From Microlunatus phosphovorus NM-1 (GTDB lineage Bacteria; Actinomycetota; Actinomycetes; Propionibacteriales; Propionibacteriaceae): a stretch of 64,000 nucleotides of DNA. Positions within the stretch are counted from its first letter, which is position 1. Every line of letters begins with the position of its first letter. The translations under genes and the position numbers were made by a program. Of the stretch, positions 9,365 through 17,735 are shown in pieces. The notes below the pieces were generated by a model that saw only the letters and a list, made by a program, of their open reading frames with translations, made no database searches and was not told where the DNA came from. The stretch lies in contig NC_015635.1 of assembly GCF_000270245.1 (NCBI RefSeq), forward strand, positions 4,774,001-4,838,000, in the 5' to 3' direction.

Positions 9365-9985
9365 TCAGGAGCTGGCAGCAGGCAACGACAGCGAGGAGGA
9401 CTGCCCGTCGATGATCGTCTTGGTGGCCGGGTCAAGCACCCCGTAGCGCGGATTCAGCGTCACGTCGGTCGCCTGCAGATCGCGCAGATAAGCCTCGGTG
9501 CCGACGGTCTGCGCCACGATCTGGGGAGTCGCGATGTCGTACGCCACCTGGCGCGCGACCGGGTCGGCCAGCAGCGGCTTCAGGTTGGTCTCCGCCAGCA
9601 GCGCGTCACGCTGCGCGTCGGTCACCGGGATCTCGCGCTGTGCGGCGATCTGGTTGGCGACCGCACCCTGGATCTTGACGTTGACGACCGCCTGCGGCGA
9701 GACCTCCTCCTCCGTGCCCAGCGCCGCCTGCACACTTGCCACCGCAGCATCGAGCTGCCGCTGCGTGATGCGCTCGTCGCCGACATAGGCGACCGTGCTG
9801 GGCGCGCCCTCGACGGCACAACCGGAAGCCAGCAGCACGACGATCGCGGCCAGCAGACCGGCGATCAGAGCGCGGATCGGGCGCGCCAGTCCCAACCGCG
9901 GAGCCACTGCCGTGATCGAACCCCGTGCCACGATCGAACCCCGCGTCACGATCGAACCCTGTGCCACCGTCGGCCTCCTCGTCAT
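9365..9985 (-). CDS. SurA N-terminal-like lipoprotein
   Basis: 206 residues. A membrane helix with lipobox LASGC (IRALIAGLLAAIVVLLASGC) marks lipidation. After it, STVAYVGDERITQRQLDAAVASVQAALG and the helical ARQVAYDIATPQIVAQTVG region match the SurA N-terminal chaperone domain without a parvulin domain. It probably assists folding of exported proteins. The N-terminal GSIV-R repeats come from an 18 bp x3 tandem repeat (9913-9966), so the annotated start may be upstream of the true one; a start nearer the membrane helix would be more usual. Confidence 0.78.
   Translation of the reverse strand: MTRRPTVAQGSIVTRGSIVARGSITAVAPRLGLARPIRALIAGLLAAIVVLLASGCAVEGAPSTVAYVGDERITQRQLDAAVASVQAALGTEEEVSPQAVVNVKIQGAVANQIAAQREIPVTDAQRDALLAETNLKPLLADPVARQVAYDIATPQIVAQTVGTEAYLRDLQATDVTLNPRYGVLDPATKTIIDGQSSSLSLPAASS
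9913..9966. repeat. 18 bp tandem repeat, three copies
   Basis: Three near-identical 18 bp units beginning GATCGAACCC lie at the 5' end of the SurA-like gene. Read on the minus strand they encode GS-IV-R hexapeptides. They may be coding or may sit in the leader if translation starts downstream. Confidence 0.65.
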
Positions 9986-10097
9986 CTGCCTCTGGAATCT
10001 GCGTATGGTCGCGTCCGCGATCCTACGGGACTCTCATGTGGTGGTTCGTCACCGCTACATGCTGCACGTACTCAAGGGGCGTTGAGCGTCGAGCGAA

Positions 10098-10235
10098 CGC
10101 TTTGTGGCCGGGGGCGGCAGCCGTCCAGGCAGCAGACGGATGACCCGTACGTTTGCGGCCGCCGGCGCCAGCCGTACCCAAGTCCCGCGCGGCCCGCGAT
10201 CGTTGGTGGCCCGCCGGCGCCAACCGTCCAGTCTG
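10098..10235. repeat. Three degenerate ~50 bp repeats, inverted relatives of the 48.5 kb array
   Basis: The motif TTTGTGGCCG, TTTGCGGCCG and TTGGTGGCCC recurs at 10101, 10151 and 10202, each followed by G-C-rich sequence and AGCCGT or AACCGT. This is the reverse complement of the 52 bp unit at 48489-48775. The 396 bp gap between the SurA-like gene and mfd (9986-10381) contains this array and no convincing gene. Confidence 0.55.
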
Positions 10236-10381
10236 CTGGCGCTGATTCTCGTCGTGGTCATCGCCGTCGGAGCACCGCAGATCCGGATCGACAACCTGAC
10301 TCCGTTCGCGCCGCAGGGACCATTGAACAAACCGCGGGGTTGGTGGCGTGATCGCTGGGTGACGGGCGGTGGCGACGCAGA

Positions 10382-13300
10382 TCAGCTGGCGAAGATCGCG
10401 GTGACCACGGCCGTGCACCAGTCCAGGAGCTCGCCGTCCTTCGGCGGCTCGCCGCCGATGGTCTTCGATCGAGGACGCGGCACCAGGATCAGCTTGGCGG
10501 TGTCCTTGACGACCGCCCCCGGATAGAGCCGTTTCAACCGCAGCTGCCGCGACTCCAGCAGCTCCGCCGGCGCGAACCGGATGAAGTTGCCTTGGCTGAC
10601 GATGTCGGTGAGACCCGCAGCCCGAGCCACCAGCCGGAACTTGGCGACCTGCAGCAGCGTCTCCACCACCGACGGCAACGCCCCGTAGCGATCCGCCAGC
10701 TCTTCTCGGACCGCCTCGATGTCCGCATCGGAGCGCACCTCGGCCAGCCGCTTGTACATCTCCAGTCGCAGCCGCTCCGACGGTACGTAGTCCTCGGGCA
10801 GATGGGCGGTGATCGGCAGTTCGATCCGGACCTCCGGCTCGGGCTCGGTGTCCTGGCCGCGGAACTCCGCAACGGCCTCGCCGACCAGCCGGATATAGAG
10901 GTCGAAGCCGACGTCGGCGATGTGCCCGGACTGCTCACCACCGAGCAGATTGCCGGCGCCGCGGATCTCCAGGTCCTTCATCGCCACCGCCATGCCCGCA
11001 CCCAGATCGGTGTGGGCGGCGATGGTCGCGAGCCGGTCGTGCGCGGTCTCGGTGAGCGGCTTGTCGGGGGGATAGAAGAAATATGCGTAGCCGCGCTCGC
11101 GCCCGCGACCGACCCGGCCACGGAGCTGATGCAGCTGGGACAGACCGAGCATGTCGGCGCGCTCGACGATCAAGGTGTTGGCGGTGGAGATGTCCAGCCC
11201 CGCCTCGACGATCGTGGTGCAGACCAGCACGTCGGCCCGTCGTTCCCAGAAGTCGACCATCACCTGCTCCAGCCGCTGCTCCCCCATCTGACCGTGGGCG
11301 GTCACGACCCGGGCCTCGGGCACCAGCTCGGCAATCCGCTTGGCGGTCTTCTCGATGCTCTGCACCCGGTTGTGAATGTAGAACACCTGGCCTTCGCGCA
11401 GCAGCTCGCGGCGAATGGCGGCGATCAGCTGACCCTCCTCGTACGGCCCGGCGAAGGTGAGCACCGGATGCCGCTCTTCCGGCGGGGTGGCGATGGTGCT
11501 CATCTCCCGGATGCCGGTGATTGCCATCTCCAAGGTGCGCGGGATCGGCGTCGCCGACATGGCCAGCACGTCGACGTCCATCCGCAGCTTCTTCAGCTGC
11601 TCCTTGTGCTCGACACCGAATCGCTGTTCCTCGTCGATGATCACCAGACCCAGGTCTTTGAACTGGATCTCCTTGCTGAGCAACCGATGGGTGCCGACGA
11701 CCACGTCCACCTTGCCCTCGGCCACCCCTTCCAGGGTGGCCTTGGCCTGCGCGTCGGTCTGGAACCGGCTGAGCGGCGCGACGTTGACCGGGAAGCCGGC
11801 ATAGCGGTCGGCAAACGTCGCATAGTGCTGCTGCACCAGCAGGGTGGTCGGCACCAGCACCGCCACCTGCTTGCCGTCCTGCACCGCCTTGAACGCGGCC
11901 CGGACCGCGATCTCGGTCTTGCCATAGCCGACGTCGCCGCAGATCAGCCGGTCCATCGGCACGATCTGCTCCATGTCGTGTTTGACCTCGTCGACCGCAG
12001 CCAGCTGGTCGGGGGTCTCCACGTACGAGAAGGCATCCTCCAGCTCGCGCTGCCAGGTGGTGTCCTGCGAAAAGGCGTGCCCACGGGAAGCCTGCCGGGC
12101 GGCATACAGCTTGATCAGCTCACCGGCGATCTCCCGGACCGCCTTGCGCGCCCGGCTCTTCCGCTTGGCCCAGTCGGCACCACCCATCTTGTCCAGGGTC
12201 GGGTGTTCGCCACCGACATAGCGGGTCACCTGGTCGAGGGAGTCCATCGGCACGTAGAGCCGGTCGCCGGGCTGGCCCCGTTTGGAGGGCGCGTACTCGA
12301 TCACCAGGTATTCCCGGACCGAACCGGCCACACTGCGCTGCACCATCTCGACGTAGCGACCGACGCCGTGCTGGTTGTGCACGACCGGGTCGCCGGGCTG
12401 CAGTTCCAGCGGGTCGATCTGGTTCTTGCGTCGGGCCGGCATCTTGCGGGTGGCCTTGTCAGCGGCACGTTGCCCGGACAGGTCCGCCGCGGTGAACAGT
12501 GCCAGCTTGACGCGGTCGGCGACGAAGCCGTGCTGCAGATCGGCGAGGACGATGGTGGCGATGCCGGGTTCGGGTTGGGCTGGAAGGGCGTCCAGGACGC
12601 GTACGGGATATTCGTGCTCAGTCAGCACCTCGGCCATCCGGCCGGTCATGCCCTTGCCCTCGGCGGTCAGCACCACGCGCCAGTCCTCGGCCAACCGCCG
12701 ACCGATCTCGGCGACGGCGGTCTCCACCTCGCCGCGATAGCTGTCCTGGACGTGGCCGGCGATGGTCCTCGACTCGACGCCCGCGATGGAGACCGCGGTG
12801 GAGAAGTCGATGATCTCGCCGTCCTCGGTGCGAATCGGCTGCCGTCCCGCCTCCTCGGCGCCTGGTCCGGCGTTGAACGGCGACAGGGTCCACCAGGCCA
12901 GACCGCGGTCGATCGCGGCGGCCCGGACATCGGCCAACGGCTGGTACGACGATGCACCCAGGTCGATGGGTGCCTGTCCACCGCCCGCTGCCGCGGCCCA
13001 CGATGCCTGCAAGAACTCCTCGCTGGTCTTGACGAGATCGATGGCCCGACCGCGGACCAGCTCGGGATCGCAGATCAGCACGTGCGTGTCTTCGGGCACG
13101 ACGTCGATCAGCAGCTCCATGCCGTCGACGAGCACCGGCGACAGCGCCTCCATGCCATCCACCGCATGCCCCTGGGCGATCCGGTCCAGCATGTCGATGA
13201 GCTCGGGATGTGCTTGTGACAAGGCGAAAGCGCGCCGGCGTACCTCGTCGGTGAGCAGCAGTTCACGGCAGGGCGAGGCGATGATCTCGGTCCGGGTGAG

Positions 13301-13978
13301 GTCGGAGGACCGCTGGTCGGCAACCGTGAAATAGCGGATCTCCTCGACCTCGTCACCGAAGAAGTCGACCCTGACCGGATGCTCCTCGGTCGGCGGGAAG
13401 ATGTCGACGATGCCGCCGCGGACGGCAAACTCACCGCGCCGCTCGACCATGTCCACCCGGATGTACGCGGCATCGACCAGCGACTTGGCGAGATCGTCGA
13501 GGTCGATGTCCTTGCCGACCGTGAGCCGGACCGGGGTCATATGCCCCAGGCCCTTCACCTGTGGCTGCAGCACACTGCGGACCGGGGCCACGATGATCCT
13601 CGGTGGTGGCAGTTCGTCATTGCCGACCAGGCGACGCAGCACCGCCAACCGCCGGCCGACGGTGTCGGACTGCGGGCTCAACCGCTCGTGTGGCAGCGTC
13701 TCCCAGGCCGGGTAGTAGGCGACCTCCTCCTCCCCCACCAGACTGCGGCAGGCGGCCGCCAGGTTTTCGGCCTCCCGGAACGTGGAGGTCACCAGCAGCA
13801 CCGGTCGCCCGGATCCACCGTGATCGACACCAGCCGCGAGAGCCGACGCGATCAGCGACCTCATCGCCGGCGGCGCGGTCAGATCGAGCGCAGGCAGGGT
13901 ACGCGAACGTGCGTCACCAACCGCCCCCGCCATGGTCGGATCGGTGGCGAACAGCTCGACAAGCCCCTGCAAACTCAC
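10382..13978 (-). CDS. mfd: Transcription-repair coupling factor
   Basis: About 1198 residues. The order is the UvrB-like N-terminal module (PVLLVTSTFREAENLAAACR, YYPAWETLPHERLSPQSDT), the RNA polymerase-interacting CarD-like domain (LQPGDPVVHNQHGVGRYVEM), and the RecG-like SF2 helicase: Walker A ICGDVGYGKTEIAVRAAFKA, DEEQ box VIIDEEQRFGVEHKE, motif III MSATPIPRTLEMA, and the QxxGRxGR motif LRGRVGRGRERGYAYFF. The C-terminal TRCF domain follows. Mfd removes stalled RNA polymerase and recruits UvrA. A TTG at 13987 extends the frame, but the GTG at 13978 gives the normal start SLQGLVELF. Confidence 0.97.
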   Translation of the reverse strand: MSLQGLVELFATDPTMAGAVGDARSRTLPALDLTAPPAMRSLIASALAAGVDHGGSGRPVLLVTSTFREAENLAAACRSLVGEEEVAYYPAWETLPHERLSPQSDTVGRRLAVLRRLVGNDELPPPRIIVAPVRSVLQPQVKGLGHMTPVRLTVGKDIDLDDLAKSLVDAAYIRVDMVERRGEFAVRGGIVDIFPPTEEHPVRVDFFGDEVEEIRYFTVADQRSSDLTRTEIIASPCRELLLTDEVRRRAFALSQAHPELIDMLDRIAQGHAVDGMEALSPVLVDGMELLIDVVPEDTHVLICDPELVRGRAIDLVKTSEEFLQASWAAAAGGGQAPIDLGASSYQPLADVRAAAIDRGLAWWTLSPFNAGPGAEEAGRQPIRTEDGEIIDFSTAVSIAGVESRTIAGHVQDSYRGEVETAVAEIGRRLAEDWRVVLTAEGKGMTGRMAEVLTEHEYPVRVLDALPAQPEPGIATIVLADLQHGFVADRVKLALFTAADLSGQRAADKATRKMPARRKNQIDPLELQPGDPVVHNQHGVGRYVEMVQRSVAGSVREYLVIEYAPSKRGQPGDRLYVPMDSLDQVTRYVGGEHPTLDKMGGADWAKRKSRARKAVREIAGELIKLYAARQASRGHAFSQDTTWQRELEDAFSYVETPDQLAAVDEVKHDMEQIVPMDRLICGDVGYGKTEIAVRAAFKAVQDGKQVAVLVPTTLLVQQHYATFADRYAGFPVNVAPLSRFQTDAQAKATLEGVAEGKVDVVVGTHRLLSKEIQFKDLGLVIIDEEQRFGVEHKEQLKKLRMDVDVLAMSATPIPRTLEMAITGIREMSTIATPPEERHPVLTFAGPYEEGQLIAAIRRELLREGQVFYIHNRVQSIEKTAKRIAELVPEARVVTAHGQMGEQRLEQVMVDFWERRADVLVCTTIVEAGLDISTANTLIVERADMLGLSQLHQLRGRVGRGRERGYAYFFYPPDKPLTETAHDRLATIAAHTDLGAGMAVAMKDLEIRGAGNLLGGEQSGHIADVGFDLYIRLVGEAVAEFRGQDTEPEPEVRIELPITAHLPEDYVPSERLRLEMYKRLAEVRSDADIEAVREELADRYGALPSVVETLLQVAKFRLVARAAGLTDIVSQGNFIRFAPAELLESRQLRLKRLYPGAVVKDTAKLILVPRPRSKTIGGEPPKDGELLDWCTAVVTAIFAS

Positions 13979-14044
13979 GCGGGACAACGTACTCGCGTGC
14001 GGCGACAGTCAACCTCCACGCTCAACGGCCGATGAGCCCAGGAC

Positions 14045-14131
14045 GCTCATCGAGAAGGAGCGGTTACACCTCAAACCTCGATTTCGGGATGTAAGTGCTC
14101 CTTGTCGGCGCCGTGAGCTCCTTTTCGGCGA
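14045..14131. repeat. Hairpin repeat, copy A
   Basis: Left arm TCATCGAGAAGGAGC (14047-14061) faces right arm GCTCCTTTTCGGCGA (14117-14131). An inner GGAGC..TTACA / TGTAA..GCTCC hairpin competes for the same GGAGC. The right part also contains the direct repeat GCTCCTTGTCGGCG / GCTCCTTTTCGGCG. Copy B at 16921 has the same orientation and roughly 84 percent identity by hand alignment; the two copies flank the operon 14247-16893. Confidence 0.75.
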
Positions 14132-14186
14132 CCGATTGACGTCGCCAATGACCCACCCCCTGCAAGGAACATCCGATGCTCACACT

Positions 14187-14203
14187 GTGACGTCGGAAGT
14201 CAC
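14187..14203. promoter_or_regulatory. Dyad GTGAC-N7-GTCAC upstream of the cupin operon
   Basis: A 5 bp inverted repeat with 7 bp spacing lies 44 bases before the start codon at 14247. It is a possible regulator binding site; MerR-type and other regulators use similar dyads. No regulator gene is adjacent. Confidence 0.35.
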
Positions 14204-14246
14204 GCCTCAAGAGTGAAGGACAAACCACCACCTGGAGGAGGATCCG

Positions 14247-14630
14247 ATGCCCAGTGCATCCCGCTCGACCACACCGGTCGGTATCGACCTCGACATCGTC
14301 GAGGGCCGCTATGCCGAGCTCGGCGACTACACGGTCGCGTTCGAGACGTTCAAGACTGATCTCGACGTGACCCCGTACTTCCACGGCCTACCCGGTGACG
14401 TCTGCAGCTGCAAACACCTCGGTTACGTCACCGCAGGGCAGATCACCTTCCGCTGGCCCGACCACGAGGAGACCTATGTCGAAGGCGATGCGTACGTGGC
14501 CGGCCCTGGTCACAGCCCGCTGATCGCCGCTGGCACGTCGACCGTGGAGTTCACCAGGACGGCCGACCTGCAACCGGTGATGGAGGTCATCGGCCGCAAC
14601 ATCGACGCGATGGCGGAGGCCCGGTCATGA
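14247..14630 (+). CDS. Cupin-fold protein of unknown function
   Basis: 127 residues. The pattern CSCKHLGYVTAGQITFRWPDHEETYVEGDAYVAGPGHSPLIAAGT follows the two conserved beta-motifs of small cupins, with candidate metal ligands His and Glu and a PGH turn. The central sequence DVTPYFHGLPGDVCSCKHLGYV resembles proteins annotated as cupin-domain or hypothetical in actinobacteria. The ligand is unknown. GGAGGAGG about 9 nt upstream of ATG 14247 is a very strong ribosome-binding site. Its TGA overlaps the next ATG, so it is the first gene of a three-gene operon. Confidence 0.65.
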   Translation: MPSASRSTTPVGIDLDIVEGRYAELGDYTVAFETFKTDLDVTPYFHGLPGDVCSCKHLGYVTAGQITFRWPDHEETYVEGDAYVAGPGHSPLIAAGTSTVEFTRTADLQPVMEVIGRNIDAMAEARS

Positions 14631-15055
14631 CCACCATGGAGCAGGCCGTGGTCGACGACCGGCTGCACGACGAGCTGGCCGCGACCTTCGTCCGCTGGCT
14701 CGAGACCGGCGTACGACCGGACGACATGTTCAGCGAGAACGTGTTCGCTGATCTCAGCCTGCCGCACTGGCGGGTGCAGGCATCCGGCCCGGACGCCGTG
14801 TTCCGGCTACGGGAGGACTCGCATCCATTCCCGGGCAAGGTCAGGGTCGAAGCCCTGGACCACACTTCACGCGGCTTCCTGATCCAGTTCGAGGAGCGCT
14901 GGCGGGCCGAGGGCCAGGACTGGTATTGCCGCGAGCTGATCCACGGCGTCGTCACCGACGGACGCATCGCGGAACTGGCCATCTACTGCACCGGCGACTG
15001 GGACGAGGAGGTGCAGCAACGTCACGCCAATCAGGTGCGCTTGCTCCGCGGCTGA
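14627..15055 (+). CDS. NTF2-like (SnoaL-fold) protein
   Basis: 142 residues. The layout LAATFVRWLETGVRPDDMFSENVFADLSLPHWRVQASGPDAVFRL, then ALDHTSRGFLIQFEERWRAEGQDWYCRELIHGVVTDGRIAELAIYCTGDWDEEVQQRH fits the cone-shaped NTF2/SnoaL fold used by small enzymes and ligand-binding proteins. The W-C-E-L and ELAIYCTGDWD segments line the usual pocket. The substrate is unknown. It overlaps the cupin gene by four bases (ATGA) and precedes the TPR gene by 14 bases. Confidence 0.65.
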   Translation: MTTMEQAVVDDRLHDELAATFVRWLETGVRPDDMFSENVFADLSLPHWRVQASGPDAVFRLREDSHPFPGKVRVEALDHTSRGFLIQFEERWRAEGQDWYCRELIHGVVTDGRIAELAIYCTGDWDEEVQQRHANQVRLLRG

Positions 15056-15069
15056 CATAGCCTCCAGAT

Positions 15070-16893
15070 GTGGAGCCTCCGTTCGTGGAGCCCTCGTCGG
15101 CTGCCACCGACAGCTCACCCGCGGCCTCGTTGCTGGCTCAGGCCGAGCGAGCCTGGGCCAGCGGCGACGGTGAGACCGCCATGGCCTTCTTCGAACAGGC
15201 CTGCGCCCTGGCCGAGCAGAGCAAGGATCTGCTCGGTCGGGTCACGGCCGTGCTCGGCTTGGCACGCGGCCAGCGCTACAACCTGACCCCGGGGTTGCTG
15301 CCGGTCCAGCTGCACACTCTGTACGACCTGGTCGACGATCCGAGGCTGCGGATCCGACTGGCGGCCGCCCTGACCCGCTGCTGGGCGTACGCCAACGAGC
15401 CGCGGCGTGCGCAGCCGTTCGCGGTCGAAGCCCTGCGCCTGGCCGAGCAGACCGACGACCCGGTGTTGCTGGTCGATGCCTTGGACGCCGCCTTGGTCTC
15501 CCATTGGGGTCCCGATGACCTGGCGCTGCGGCGAGACTGGGCGATCAAACTCGGCGACGCCGCCGCACATCTGGTCGACCACGATGCCCGGCTGCAGGCC
15601 GAACTCTGGACGCTCACGGTCGCCTGGGAGGTGCTTGACCTACCGCGGATGCACCGGGCGATGCGGGCACTCGACCTGCTGGCCGACGAGTCGCCGCGGG
15701 CCGAGTTCTTCGCCGCGAGCCGTCGGCTCCCGCTCGAACTGCTGCGCCAGAATCTCGACGTCGTGCCGCTGTTGATCGAGCGTGCTGCGACGGCCGTCAA
15801 ACGTGCCGTGATCCCGGACGGATCGGACATCCTGCACTCGATGCGGGGGTACGCCGCCTTCTTCGCCGGAGATCCTGCGGGCTGCGCCGCAGAGGCACCG
15901 GCGTACGAGGAACACGCCACCGCCTTCGGGGTGGCGACGGTTCGCGCCGAGGCGGCGGTGGTGTGGCTGGGCGCCGGGCGACTGGACAAGGTCGCCGAGA
16001 TGATCGGCGTGTTCACCCCGGACGTCCTGGCCGATCTGCCCCGCGACAGCGACTGGCTGCTGACGCTGCAGTGCGTGCTGGAAGGGGCTCTGGCCGTCCG
16101 CGATCTCACCGTCATCAATGGGACGCTCGCGCTGCTCGGGCCGTACTCCGGGCGATCGGTCGTGAACGCGGGCGCGGTGATGTGGCACGGCATGACCGAC
16201 GACACCTTGGCACGGGCGTACGCGCTGGTCGGCGACGCGGACGCAGCCACCCGGCACGCCCAAGCGGCGCTGGCGACATACGAGCGGATCGGCGCCACCT
16301 GGTGGCGGAATCGACTGCGCGTCCAACTGCATGATCCGAAGCGGCGACCCGCAATCGCCGACGAGATCGTGCATCTGCATCGGCAGCCGGGCGGTATGTG
16401 GCTGGTCGGCCGGGAGGAGGCGACCTTCGTACTGCCGCGGATGCGCGGCCTGACGCACCTGCATGCGCTGCTCAGCCGACCGGACACGGATCACCCCGTC
16501 GTGGCGCTGATCGGCGCGACGATCGACCAAGGCGGGCTCGAGGTGATCGACGATGAGTCCCGCCGCTACCTCACCGCTCGACTCGCCGACCTGACCGCCG
16601 AGATCGAGTTCGCCGACCGGCCGGAGTTGCGCGAGGAGCGGGACGCGATCACTTCCTACCTGGGCGCCGGATCCGGTCTCGGCGGTCGCAGCCGGACCAC
16701 TGGCTCGTCCGGTGAACGCGCCCGGGTCGCAGTGCGCAAGGCGATCGTGGCCGCGCTGGCCCGAATCGCCGAGAACGACCCATGGCTGGGTCGTCACCTG
16801 CATGATCGGGTGCGCACCGGGTTCGAGTGTCGCTATGACTCCGATCCCGATCATCCGATCCGCTGGATCCTCCGCGACCGATCATCCTCGTGA
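15070..16893 (+). CDS. TPR-repeat protein related to large LuxR/AAA regulators, lacking their ATPase and HTH
   Basis: 607 residues, all-helical. Helix pairs such as SLLAQAERAWASGDGETAMAFFEQACALAEQSKDLLGR, and later ARAYALVGDADAATRHAQAALATYERIG, are tetratricopeptide-like. The C-terminal 60 residues (ERARVAVRKAIVAALARIAE, then LGRHLHDRVRTGFECRYDSD) match a module I associate with the end of actinobacterial AAA/TPR transcriptional regulators. Neither a Walker motif nor a helix-turn-helix is present, so it may be a scaffold or a derived regulator. Start is GTG 15070. A GC-palindrome (GGCGGGCCCGCC) directly after the stop and repeat B end the unit. Confidence 0.6.
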   Translation: MEPPFVEPSSAATDSSPAASLLAQAERAWASGDGETAMAFFEQACALAEQSKDLLGRVTAVLGLARGQRYNLTPGLLPVQLHTLYDLVDDPRLRIRLAAALTRCWAYANEPRRAQPFAVEALRLAEQTDDPVLLVDALDAALVSHWGPDDLALRRDWAIKLGDAAAHLVDHDARLQAELWTLTVAWEVLDLPRMHRAMRALDLLADESPRAEFFAASRRLPLELLRQNLDVVPLLIERAATAVKRAVIPDGSDILHSMRGYAAFFAGDPAGCAAEAPAYEEHATAFGVATVRAEAAVVWLGAGRLDKVAEMIGVFTPDVLADLPRDSDWLLTLQCVLEGALAVRDLTVINGTLALLGPYSGRSVVNAGAVMWHGMTDDTLARAYALVGDADAATRHAQAALATYERIGATWWRNRLRVQLHDPKRRPAIADEIVHLHRQPGGMWLVGREEATFVLPRMRGLTHLHALLSRPDTDHPVVALIGATIDQGGLEVIDDESRRYLTARLADLTAEIEFADRPELREERDAITSYLGAGSGLGGRSRTTGSSGERARVAVRKAIVAALARIAENDPWLGRHLHDRVRTGFECRYDSDPDHPIRWILRDRSSS

Positions 16894-16920
16894 GGCGGGC
16901 CCGCCCGAGGAGCACCGAAC

Positions 16921-17008
16921 GCTCATCGAAAAGGAGCAGTTACACCTCGAAACTCACTTTCGGGATGTAAGTGCTCCCTTCTCGACGCCGGGCGCTCCTT
17001 CTCGATGA
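16921..17008. repeat. Hairpin repeat, copy B
   Basis: TCATCGAAAAGGAGC (16923-16937) faces GCTCCTTCTCGATGA (16994-17008) with one A-C mismatch, and the internal GGAGC/GCTCC plus TTACA/TGTAA hairpin is conserved with copy A. The right arm is a perfect complement of the left arm of copy A. Confidence 0.75.
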
Positions 17009-17143
17009 ACTTCATTCCGGTGTGCTCGCGGTCTGGCGGGGTCTAGCGGAGCATTTCGGGGACAAGCGCGTGGCTCATTCGTGGTCGTGCGGCGTGTCGG
17101 ACCCAGATACGCGATTGAGCCGCGGATTTGTCACGAGGAGAAC

Positions 17144-17728
17144 TCAGGAGTTGAACGCCGACTGCGTACGCTCCAAGCCCAGGGTCATCAAGGACTCCAC
17201 CGCGTCAGCGGCGCGCTCGACCTCGACACCAAGATCAGCGCGTTCAGCGGCGGTGAAGTTGGACAGCAGGAAGTCGGCGGGATCCTGCCGACCAGGAGGG
17301 CGACCGACCCCGACCCGGACCCGGAAGTAGTCGCCAGTGCCAAGCGAGCGACGGATCGATTTGAGCCCGTTGTGGCCGTTGTCGCCACCGCCGAACTTGA
17401 CTCGGATCTTGCCGGGGTCGATGTCGAGCTCATCGTGAATGGCGATCAGGTGGCTGGTGGGGACCCCAAACCAGGACTGCACCTTGGAGACCGGCCCGCC
17501 GGTCTCGTTCATATAGCTGCGCGACTTCATGATCGCGAGCTTCACCGAATCCGGCCCCAGCGGACCCAGGCGGCCTTCGGCGACCTCGGCCCGCATGCCC
17601 CGTGGTGCGCTGAACCGCGCGCCGATCCGGGCAGCCAGCGCCTCGGCGACCAGATAGCCGACGTTATGCCGGTGCCCGCGGTAGGCCGGACCCGGATTAC
17701 CGAGCCCGACCACAAGCCACGCTGACAC
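17144..17728 (-). CDS. pth: Peptidyl-tRNA hydrolase
   Basis: 194 residues. WLVVGLGNPGPAYRGHRHNVGY carries the catalytic His of the RHNVG motif and the first Asn; PRSYMNETGGPV-type sequence SRSYMNETGGPVSKV and HDELDIDPGKIRVKFGGGDNGHNGLKSI complete the active site. It releases tRNA from peptidyl-tRNA that drops off ribosomes. A GTG at 17728 gives the normal N-terminus; the longer frame would run back into rplY. It lies 7 bases after rplY, the standard rplY-pth pair. Confidence 0.96.
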   Translation of the reverse strand: MSAWLVVGLGNPGPAYRGHRHNVGYLVAEALAARIGARFSAPRGMRAEVAEGRLGPLGPDSVKLAIMKSRSYMNETGGPVSKVQSWFGVPTSHLIAIHDELDIDPGKIRVKFGGGDNGHNGLKSIRRSLGTGDYFRVRVGVGRPPGRQDPADFLLSNFTAAERADLGVEVERAADAVESLMTLGLERTQSAFNS

Positions 17729-17735
17729 CTGAGGG

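Noticed and set aside
10104-10526. Plus-strand ORF beside mfd with a hydrophobic stretch (LLALILVVVIAVG)
   Set aside because: It starts in the repeat array, has no ribosome-binding site, and its 3' half is antisense to the mfd end.
10592-13219. Long plus-strand open frame (875 codons) opposite mfd
   Set aside because: It is the complement of a clear 1198-residue Mfd with all helicase motifs. High GC makes such antisense frames common, and its sequence is rich in Asp, His, Gln and Gly with no domain.
14045-17008. Composite transposon formed by repeats A and B
   Set aside because: The repeats are under 90 bp, encode nothing, and no transposase or target duplication is visible. A cassette or boundary role is possible, but a transposon is not supported.
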